The notes under the pieces: generated by a model
Databases searched by the model: none
The model's input: only the letters and a program-made list of their open reading frames with translations
Told to the model about the DNA's origin: nothing
DNA from: Frankiales bacterium
Lineage (GTDB): Bacteria; Actinomycetota; Actinomycetes; Mycobacteriales; Jatrophihabitantaceae
NCBI GenBank assembly: GCA_025963265.1
Contig: JAOPUY010000274.1
Span: forward strand, 1-5,050
Length of the DNA stretch: 5,050 nucleotides
Direction: 5' to 3'
Made by a program: the position numbers and the translations under genes
Part shown: piece by piece, positions 1 to 5,050 of the stretch
Layout: the number at the start of each line of letters is the position of its first letter
How positions within the stretch are numbered: the stretch's first letter is position 1

Positions 1-153
1 GACGCCGGCCCCGGTCTGGATCAGATAGACCAGGAAGACGGCCGGAAAGATCAGCCGCTTGAGCGGTGTGTCCCATTTCGCGTGGCGGCGCAGCTCAGCG
101 GCCGGCTCCACCTCGGGAAGCGTTCCGCTCGCTCGGGCGCGATCTGAGTCCAC
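1..153 (-). CDS. Probable sensor histidine kinase of a two-component system, N-terminal 51 codons only
   Basis: The gene reads out of the window on the minus strand, so only residues 1-51 are visible. I chose the GTG at 153-151 because AAGG (166-163) lies 9 nt upstream and the permease stop codon is only 11 nt away. Residues 1-30 are charged and probably cytosolic. Residues 34-46 (LIFPAVFLVYLIQ) begin a hydrophobic stretch that looks like the first membrane helix. No kinase domain is in view, so the assignment rests on context: in actinobacteria and Bacillus, an ABC-2 ATPase-permease pair is often followed by a DesK/YvfT-like membrane histidine kinase and a LuxR-type response regulator. The likely role is sensing the exporter's substrate or envelope state and controlling the operon. 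A further membrane protein of the transporter is the main alternative. That a gene starts here is more certain than what it encodes. Confidence 0.6.
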   Translation of the reverse strand, partial: MDSDRARASGTLPEVEPAAELRRHAKWDTPLKRLIFPAVFLVYLIQTGAGV

Positions 154-164
154 GTCGGTGAACC

Positions 165-893
165 TTAAGGGCGTCCGGCGTCGCGGCGGTAGGCCCACAT
201 CGCGCCGTAGGTCAGCACGATCGACCAGACGGCGACCACGACCCAGCCGGTGGTGCCCCAAGCCCGGCCGCCGGTCGCGGTCTGGCCGGCGCGGACGATC
301 CAGTACGAAGGGATCACCTGAGTGATTTTGTTGAACAGCGAGCCGTCGGCGCCGAGCTGGCCGAACGCGCCGCCGAAGATCGACAGGAAGCTCATCCCGC
401 CGCCCATGACCGGTCCCATCGAATCGCTCTTGATCAGGTGACCGAGCATGATGCCTAGCGCGACGAACGGGATCAGCCCGATCAGGATCAGCGCGGTCAT
501 CTCGACCCAACGCTGCAGCGGCATCCGCACGCCCAGGCTGATTCCGGCGACATACAGCAGCGTGATGGTGATGGCGGCCATCAGGTAGCTGGTCGCCACC
601 TTCGTCCGCAGGTAGCTCAGCGGCGACAGCGGGGAGATCCGCAGCTGGCGGGTCCAGCCCCGGTCGCGCTCGAAGGCGATCCGGGCGCCCCCGCCGATGA
701 CCGCGCCCAACCCGCCGAAGGTGATCATTCCGGCCATGTAATAGGTGGGAAAGGGCAGGTCGCCCACCACGGCGTCCTTGTTCTGACCGGCGATCACCAG
801 ATAGAGGACGATCGGGAAGATCAAGGAGAAGATGAAGTTTTGCCGGTTGCGGAACAGCCGCAGGATCTCGTAGCGGAAGTAGATGGCGTTCAC
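165..893 (-). CDS. ABC-2 type transporter permease
   Basis: This 242-aa integral membrane protein is the membrane half of an ABC exporter and presumably works as a dimer with the ATPase encoded just upstream. About six hydrophobic segments are visible, near residues 20-36, 51-69, 100-120, 131-153, 159-178 and 214-235, the usual number for the ABC2_membrane family. Between segments 2 and 3 lies ERDRGWTRQLRISPLSPLSY (75-94), the charged cytoplasmic stretch ending in a Ser-Pro motif that is typical of ABC-2 permeases and contacts the ATPase. PSYW (195-198) before the last helix also fits the family. The start is GTG at 893-891, which overlaps the ATPase stop as GTGA; a G-run (905-901) 7 nt upstream can serve as ribosome binding site. 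The overlap points to translational coupling and equal dosage. The substrate (drug, lipid or peptide) cannot be read from the sequence. Confidence 0.9.
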   Translation of the reverse strand: MNAIYFRYEILRLFRNRQNFIFSLIFPIVLYLVIAGQNKDAVVGDLPFPTYYMAGMITFGGLGAVIGGGARIAFERDRGWTRQLRISPLSPLSYLRTKVATSYLMAAITITLLYVAGISLGVRMPLQRWVEMTALILIGLIPFVALGIMLGHLIKSDSMGPVMGGGMSFLSIFGGAFGQLGADGSLFNKITQVIPSYWIVRAGQTATGGRAWGTTGWVVVAVWSIVLTYGAMWAYRRDAGRP

Positions 894-1873
894 TGGTCAA
901 CCCCCGTGTGGGCATGCTCGGTGTGGTCTCGCTCGGTTTGGCCCGGGTGAGCGGCGGGATCGCCGGTCAGCGCGAGGAACGCCTCTTCCAGGCCGGCGCC
1001 GCTGATCTCGACGTCGCGCGCCTGGGCGTAATTGCTCAACAGGGCCCGGATGGCCTGATCGGAGTCCGAGCAGGTGAGCACGATGGCCTCGCCGCGGGAT
1101 TCGGCCAGGCTCACCCCGGGCAGCGCGCGCAGGGCCGGCAGGTCGGCCTGCGGCAGCGTCGCCCGGATGGTCTTGAGGCCGACGGTCGCCTTGATCTCGG
1201 TCGTCGGACCGTCGGCGACAACCCGCCCCCGGGCCATCAGGATGATCCGGTCGGCGTAGGAGTCGGCCTCCTCGAGGTAGTGCGTCGCGAACACGACCGT
1301 CTTACCTGAGGACGCGACGTTGCGCATGAAGGTCCAGAACTGATGACGTCCCTCGACGTCCATGGCCACCGTCGGCTCGTCCAGGACCAGCAGCTCGGGG
1401 TTGGTGACCAGAGCCAGCGCGGCCCGCACCCGTTGGGTCTGGCCGCCGGAGAGTTTGTCGGTCCGCTGCCCGGCGATCTCGGTGATGCCGGTGACGGCGA
1501 GCACCTCGGCGACGGGCAACGGGTTGGGGTAGAGCGAGGCCATCATCGTGATGAGCTCGCGCACGGTGAGAAAGGCGATCAGGCCGCCGCTCTGCAGCAT
1601 GGCGCCGACTGTGCCGGCGGCCACGGCGTCGCGCGCCGATCGACCGAACAAGGTGACGCTGCCCGAGTCGGGAGGCAGCAGGCCCAGCATCATGTCGATC
1701 GTGGTGGATTTGCCGGCCCCGTTGGGCCCGAGTAGGGCGACTGTCTCGCCGGGGGCGATCTCGATGTCGACGCCGCGCACCGCGTGCACGTCGCCGAAAC
1801 TCTTGGTCAATCCGGCCAGGCTGATGCCGCCGGTAGTCGGGCCTCTGGTCAAGGCAGCGGTGTTGACTGTCAT
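890..1873 (-). CDS. ABC transporter ATP-binding protein (exporter ATPase)
   Basis: This is the cytosolic ATPase that powers the adjacent permease. Numbered from the ATG at 1873 (327 aa), it has Walker A GPNGAGKST (49-57), the Q-loop Gln94, the signature LSGGQ (141-145), Walker B LLVLDE with Asp165 and Glu166, and the switch His198 in FATH. All catalytic elements are intact. The D-loop reads VAMD rather than SALD, as in many YvfR/DrrA-like exporters. A C-terminal extension (about 235-327) follows the nucleotide-binding core and ends in a His-rich hydrophilic tail. An in-frame ATG at 1939 would add 22 residues. I prefer 1873 because family homology should begin just before ISLAGLTKSFG and the extra residues are low-complexity Pro/Ala/Arg. 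Neither start has a strong Shine-Dalgarno sequence, so the choice is tentative. First gene of the operon, divergent from lysS. Confidence 0.92.
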   Translation of the reverse strand: MTVNTAALTRGPTTGGISLAGLTKSFGDVHAVRGVDIEIAPGETVALLGPNGAGKSTTIDMMLGLLPPDSGSVTLFGRSARDAVAAGTVGAMLQSGGLIAFLTVRELITMMASLYPNPLPVAEVLAVTGITEIAGQRTDKLSGGQTQRVRAALALVTNPELLVLDEPTVAMDVEGRHQFWTFMRNVASSGKTVVFATHYLEEADSYADRIILMARGRVVADGPTTEIKATVGLKTIRATLPQADLPALRALPGVSLAESRGEAIVLTCSDSDQAIRALLSNYAQARDVEISGAGLEEAFLALTGDPAAHPGQTERDHTEHAHTGVDQ

Positions 1874-2015
1874 GGCCTGAATCTTGGCCGGGTTCGGCGC
1901 GGGGCGGGAGTGCCGTGCCGCGGGCCCGACCGCTGACATTCGTCAGGGGTTGGCCGGCCCAGCCGCTGCCGCCGGTCGCCTCGACACTGCCGCCGGTCGG
2001 CCCGACGCGCGCCGA

Positions 2016-2022
2016 TACAGTA
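2016..2022. promoter_or_regulatory. Candidate divergent -10 island between lysS and the ABC operon
   Basis: TACAGT (2016-2021, plus strand) fits the actinobacterial -10 pattern TAnnnT. It is followed by exactly 7 nt and then the lysS GTG (2029), so transcription would start on the start codon itself. No Shine-Dalgarno sequence precedes that GTG, which agrees with a leaderless mRNA. The same island read on the minus strand gives TACTGT (2022-2017), also TAnnnT, which could start the ABC operon with a leader of about 136 nt to the ATG at 1873. No good -35 element is visible on either strand. The rest of the spacer (1874-2015) is GC-rich and shows nothing else I can support. The plus-strand promoter is the better supported of the two. 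Confidence 0.5.
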
Positions 2023-2028
2023 ACCAAG

Positions 2029-3567
2029 GTGACCGATCACCCCTCCCAAAACCAGTCCGCGGACGGCTCTGACCGGTCAGGTTCAGACCAGGTCGCGGAC
2101 GATTTGCCCGAGCAGTTGAAGATCCGGCGGGAGAAGTACGACCGGCTGATGGCCGACCCCGACCGAGCCCCGTTCCCGGTCGGCGTGGCGCGCACCCACA
2201 CACTGGCCGAGATCCGGGCGGCCTATCCGGATCTGCAGGCCGATGAGGTGACCGGCGTGCGGGTCGGCGTGACCGGCCGGGTGATCTTCGTCCGCAACAC
2301 CGGCAAGCTGTGCTTCGCCATGCTGCGCGAGGGCGGCGTGGAACTGCAGGCGATGCTCTCGTTGGACAAGGTCGGAGCGGACCTGCTGGCCGAATGGAAG
2401 GCCGATGTGGACTTGGGTGACCAGGTCCTGGTCACCGGGGAGGTCATCTCCTCTCGGCGCGGCGAGTTGTCGGTGCTGGCCGACTCGTGGCGGATGACCG
2501 CCAAGGCGTTGCGTCCGTTGCCGGTCGCGCACAAGCCGATGAGCGAGGAAGCTCGGGTCCGTCAGCGCTACGTGGACCTGATCGTCCGGCCGGAAGCGCG
2601 CGACATGGTCGAGTTGCGGGCCGCGGTGATCCGCTCGCTGCGGCGGACGCTTGAGTCGCGGGGCTACCTCGAGGTCGAGACGCCGGTGCTGCAGAGCATC
2701 CACGGCGGGGCGGCCGCCCGGCCGTTCCACACGCACCTCAACGCCTTCGACCTGCCCATGTCGCTGCGCATCGCGCTCGAGCTGCCGCTTAAGCGCTGCA
2801 TCGTCGGCGGCATCGACCAGGTCTTCGAGATCGGTCGGATCTTTCGCAATGAGGGGGTCGACTCCACCCACTCGCCCGAGTTCACGATGCTTGAGGCATA
2901 TCAGGCCTACGGCGACTACAACACGATGGCGGAGTTGACCCGGGCGCTAATACTCGAGGCGGCGACCGCAGTCGGAATAGCGACTCCGATAGCTCACAAC
3001 GGTGAAGAAATCAATCTTTTTGACGAATGGCGGTGGGTGACTGTTCACGAGCTGGTCAGCGAGGCCGTGGGCGCGCCGGTGAGTCCGGATACCGGTGAAT
3101 CGGAGTTGCGGGCCCACGCCGCCGCTCACGATGTGCCGCTGAAGCCCGAATGGGGCGCCGGTGACATCGTTTTGGAGTTATTTGAGAAGTTAGTTGAACA
3201 CACGCTAATCCAACCCACGTTCGTGGCGGACTACCCACGCGCGGTAAAGCCGCTGGCTCGCACCCACCGAAATGATCCGCGCTTGGCTGAGGCCTGGGAC
3301 CTGATCATCGGCGGGGTCGAGATCGCCCCCGCCTACTCGGAATTGGTCGACCCGGTCGAGCAACGCCGTTTGCTGGTCGAGCAGTCGCTGGCCGCCGCCG
3401 CTGGGGATGAAGAGGCGATGGCGCTGGACGAGGATTTCCTGCAGGCGCTCGAATACGGAATGCCACCGACCGGCGGTTTGGGCCTGGGCGTGGACCGGCT
3501 AGTGTCGCTGCTCACAGGCAAAGGCATTCGGGAGACCATCTTGTTTCCGCTATTGAAGCCGCTTTGA
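2029..3567 (+). CDS. lysS: Lysine--tRNA ligase (class II lysyl-tRNA synthetase)
   Basis: The enzyme activates lysine with ATP and charges tRNA(Lys) in the cytosol as a homodimer. From the GTG at 2029 it is 512 aa, close to the roughly 505 aa of mycobacterial LysS. An acidic, Ser-rich tail (1-25) precedes the family signal LPEQLKIRREK. The OB-fold anticodon-binding domain spans about 74-180 (GRVIFVRNTGKLCF). The class II core has GGAAARPF (from 226), motif 2 FRNEGVDSTHSPEF with Arg273, MLEAY with Glu289 and Tyr291, AYSELVDP with Tyr436 and Glu438, and motif 3 GLGLGVDRL with Arg490. Unusual points: the normally strict RIAPELYLKR reads RIALELPLKR (Leu250, Pro253), and the Asn of the NAYSEL motif is Pro434. 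An ATG at 1915 would give 550 aa, but its extra codons overlap the divergent spacer and lie upstream of the -10 candidate. Codons 307-400 are rich in ATA, CTA and TTA. Confidence 0.95.
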   Translation: MTDHPSQNQSADGSDRSGSDQVADDLPEQLKIRREKYDRLMADPDRAPFPVGVARTHTLAEIRAAYPDLQADEVTGVRVGVTGRVIFVRNTGKLCFAMLREGGVELQAMLSLDKVGADLLAEWKADVDLGDQVLVTGEVISSRRGELSVLADSWRMTAKALRPLPVAHKPMSEEARVRQRYVDLIVRPEARDMVELRAAVIRSLRRTLESRGYLEVETPVLQSIHGGAAARPFHTHLNAFDLPMSLRIALELPLKRCIVGGIDQVFEIGRIFRNEGVDSTHSPEFTMLEAYQAYGDYNTMAELTRALILEAATAVGIATPIAHNGEEINLFDEWRWVTVHELVSEAVGAPVSPDTGESELRAHAAAHDVPLKPEWGAGDIVLELFEKLVEHTLIQPTFVADYPRAVKPLARTHRNDPRLAEAWDLIIGGVEIAPAYSELVDPVEQRRLLVEQSLAAAAGDEEAMALDEDFLQALEYGMPPTGGLGLGVDRLVSLLTGKGIRETILFPLLKPL

Positions 3568-3581
3568 CCCGATCAGAGTGA

Positions 3582-3629
3582 CGCCAGGTGCATGGCGAAA
3601 TGCGGATTTAAACGTCAGCGACCCTGGCG
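3582..3629 (+). terminator. Possible weak stem-loop downstream of lysS
   Basis: CGCCAGG (3582-3588) and CCTGGCG (3623-3629) are a perfect 7-bp inverted repeat starting 15 nt after the lysS stop. The 34-nt loop holds a smaller GCAT/ATGC pair (3590-3593 with 3600-3603). There is no following T-run, although an A/T-richer stretch ending in TTTTCTC follows at 3631-3655. It could end lysS transcription before the lsr2 promoter, but the long loop makes this uncertain and chance pairing is possible. Confidence 0.3.
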
Positions 3630-3690
3630 GAAAGCGTTTAGCGCGCATTTTCTCTCGACACGCAGGCTAACCCGACGGTCCGGCCAGACA

Positions 3691-3719
3691 TTGCGTGCTT
3701 TAATAGATGAGTGTAGATT
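3691..3719 (+). promoter_or_regulatory. Promoter of lsr2 (-35 TTGCGT, -10 TAGATT)
   Basis: TTGCGT (3691-3696) and TAGATT (3714-3719) are separated by exactly 17 nt, the ideal spacing for the housekeeping sigma factor, and both match their consensus well. Transcription would start near 3726, giving a leader of about 39 nt that contains the lsr2 ribosome binding site. The promoter lies in the most A/T-rich stretch of the window (about 3697-3750). Because Lsr2 prefers AT-rich DNA, binding of the protein to its own promoter is a reasonable inference but is not shown by the sequence. Confidence 0.7.
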
Positions 3720-3750
3720 TCACACAAACCCAACATGCACTTATCACAAC

Positions 3751-3755
3751 GAGGA
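3751..3755 (+). promoter_or_regulatory. Ribosome binding site of lsr2
   Basis: GAGGA lies 9 nt before the ATG at 3765 and fixes that codon as the start. An earlier in-frame ATG at 3735 would add ten residues unlike any Lsr2 N-terminus, has no ribosome binding site, and would place this GAGGA inside the coding region. Confidence 0.8.
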
Positions 3756-3764
3756 TGTTCTTCC

Positions 3765-4112
3765 ATGGCGCAAAAGATCCAGGTGCTGCTTGTCGATGAC
3801 CTAGACGGCGGCAACGCCGACGAGACCGTCAGTTTCGCCCTCGACGGCGCCACCTACGAGATCGACCTGTCCAGCGACAACGCCGGCGTCCTGCGCGAGG
3901 TGCTGGCGCCCTACGTCGGCAACGCCCGGCGATCCAGCCGCGGCCCCGGCCGCTCGGTGACGGCGACCCGCGCGACCCGCGGCGGCGTCGCCCGGGCCGA
4001 CCGCGAGCAGACCCAGGCCATTCGTGAGTGGGCTCGCAAGAACGGCCACAAAGTCTCTGACCGCGGCCGCATCCCAGCCACGGTCGTCGAGGCCTACAAC
4101 GCCGCAAACTAG
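3765..4112 (+). CDS. lsr2: Lsr2, nucleoid-associated protein and xenogeneic silencer
   Basis: Lsr2 bridges and coats AT-rich DNA and represses horizontally acquired and virulence or metabolite genes, the actinobacterial counterpart of H-NS. The product is 115 aa, against about 112 in M. tuberculosis. Residues 1-57 are the dimerisation and oligomerisation domain, opening with [16 protein letters not shown] and containing [18 protein letters not shown] (19-36). Residues 58-76 are an Arg/Gly/Thr-rich flexible linker. The DNA-binding domain follows (about 77-115): [17 protein letters not shown], then the AT-hook-like RGR (100-102) in [13 protein letters not shown]. Arg100 and Arg102 are expected to enter the minor groove, and every key element is present. 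The gene has its own promoter and is followed 11 nt after its TAG by a strong hairpin, so it is probably a single-gene transcript between lysS and clpC1. Confidence 0.97.
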   Translation: MAQKIQVLLVDDLDGGNADETVSFALDGATYEIDLSSDNAGVLREVLAPYVGNARRSSRGPGRSVTATRATRGGVARADREQTQAIREWARKNGHKVSDRGRIPATVVEAYNAAN

Positions 4113-4123
4113 ATGGCTGGACG

Positions 4124-4141
4124 CGCCGTGTTAGCACGGCG
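4124..4141 (+). terminator. Intrinsic terminator-like hairpin after lsr2
   Basis: CGCCGTG (4124-4130) and CACGGCG (4135-4141) form a perfect 7-bp GC-rich stem with a 4-nt TTAG loop, extendable by one G-T pair. It sits 11 nt after the lsr2 stop codon. No T-run follows, only TAAAGTT, which is common for actinobacterial terminators. Position and stability make lsr2 termination the likely role. Confidence 0.65.
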
Positions 4142-4145
4142 TAAA

Positions 4146-4162
4146 GTTCGCTGGCAGCGGAC
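4146..4162 (+). promoter_or_regulatory. Probable ClgR operator upstream of clpC1
   Basis: GTTCGCT (4146-4152) and AGCGGAC (4156-4162) form an imperfect palindrome (6 of 7 pairs) around GGC. It matches GTTCGC-N5-GCG, the pattern described for ClgR in Streptomyces, and nearly all of the related Corynebacterium consensus. ClgR is an XRE-family activator of clp protease genes under proteolytic stress, and clpC1 is one of its known targets in several actinobacteria. The box centre lies about 58 nt upstream of the start expected from the -10 candidate at 4200, a suitable place for an activator. Confidence 0.7.
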
Positions 4163-4199
4163 TAGGGCATCAGAATCGGTATCCGGCCGTTGAGTTGAC

Positions 4200-4205
4200 T
4201 AGAGT
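4200..4205 (+). promoter_or_regulatory. Candidate -10 element of the clpC1 promoter
   Basis: TAGAGT fits TAnnnT and would start transcription near 4212, leaving a leader of about 61 nt. No good -35 lies 16-18 nt upstream, which would suit an activator-dependent promoter served by the ClgR box. A competing reading uses TTGACT (4195-4200) as -35 with the weaker TCGAGT (4218-4223) as -10. The hexamer also sits inside the small inverted repeat TGACT-AG-AGTCA (4196-4207). Confidence 0.4.
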
Positions 4206-4231
4206 CAGACCAGCGGGTCGAGTTCACCGAA

Positions 4232-4264
4232 TCCCCTCATGAATCCGATCTCGCGGTTAGGGGA
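4232..4264 (+). promoter_or_regulatory. Leader stem that pairs with the clpC1 ribosome binding site
   Basis: AGGGGAG (4259-4265), 7 nt before the clpC1 ATG, is a strong Shine-Dalgarno sequence. TCCCCT (4232-4237) is its exact complement over AGGGGA (4259-4264). The 21-nt interval contains CCG/CGG (4245-4247 with 4254-4256), which can extend the fold. The ribosome binding site is certain; the sequestering stem is a pairing I see in the sequence, and regulatory use of it is inference. Confidence 0.45.
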
Positions 4265-4272
4265 GTGAAGCC

Positions 4273-5050
<778 letters not shown>

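Noticed and set aside
1874..1939. 22-codon extension of the ABC ATPase from an ATG at 1939
   Set aside because: No ribosome binding site and no family-like sequence; not fully excluded because GC-rich codon use is compatible with coding.
1915..2028. 38-codon N-terminal extension of LysS from an ATG at 1915
   Set aside because: The codons are low-complexity Pro/Ala, lie in the divergent spacer, lack a ribosome binding site, and precede the -10 candidate; length without them matches the family.
1874..2028. T-box or other riboswitch ahead of lysS
   Set aside because: The spacer has no T-box sequence or specifier stem, and the predicted transcript has no leader in which one could lie.
2083..2871. 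Long minus-strand frame (262 codons) opposite lysS
   Set aside because: It is a typical antisense shadow in GC-rich coding DNA, with His/Arg/Asp-rich composition and no recognisable motif, while the plus strand encodes an unmistakable LysRS.
3592..3804. Small 70-codon plus-strand reading frame across the lysS-lsr2 spacer
   Set aside because: It has no ribosome binding site, is Arg-rich like random GC-rich DNA, spans the lsr2 promoter and runs into lsr2 in another frame.
4131..4137. TTAGCAC, the beginning of a CIRCE heat-shock half-site (TTAGCACTC)
   Set aside because: No matching GAGTGCTAA half-site lies 9 nt downstream, and the bases are explained as the loop and right arm of the lsr2 hairpin.
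4190..4207. TTGAGT followed by AGAGTCA, resembling an HspR (HAIR) operator
   Set aside because: The HAIR pattern needs CTTGAGT-N7-ACTCAAG; the second arm here does not match, and the leading C is absent.

Overview
The window comes from a high-GC actinobacterium. The diagnostic block is lysS, lsr2 and clpC1 in the same order and orientation; as I recall it, Mycobacterium tuberculosis carries the same block (Rv3598c-Rv3597c-Rv3596c). Lsr2 is found only in actinobacteria, and codon third positions are mostly G or C. I cannot name a genus from the sequence.

Left part, minus strand (1-1873 or 1939): a tight three-gene operon reading out of the window. An ABC ATPase is followed by an ABC-2 type permease through a GTGA stop/start overlap. 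After an 11-nt gap comes the first 51 codons of a membrane protein that is probably a sensor histidine kinase. This is the usual layout of an exporter controlled by its own DesK-like two-component system; the substrate is unknown.

Middle (about 1874-3567): a 155-nt divergent spacer with one AT-containing island near its lysS end, then lysS on the plus strand. The island holds a -10 hexamer placed so that transcription would begin exactly at the GTG start of lysS, which suggests a leaderless mRNA. LysS is full length (512 aa) with all class II synthetase motifs. It has unusual substitutions around the lysine pocket and a central patch rich in codons that are rare in GC-rich genomes.

Right part (3568-5050): a 197-nt spacer holds a well-formed promoter and a clear ribosome binding site for lsr2, the nucleoid-associated xenogeneic silencer. 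A short strong hairpin follows lsr2. The next spacer carries a palindrome matching the ClgR operator pattern, a -10 candidate, and a stem that pairs with the clpC1 ribosome binding site. clpC1 (259 codons visible) contains the doubled Clp_N repeat, Walker A and the first pore loop before the window ends.

The genes cover export with signalling, tRNA charging, chromatin silencing and regulated proteolysis. I see no mobile element, CRISPR array, tRNA or rRNA, and no convincing new system. The points of most interest are regulatory (ClgR box, anti-Shine-Dalgarno stem, leaderless start) and the altered LysRS active site.
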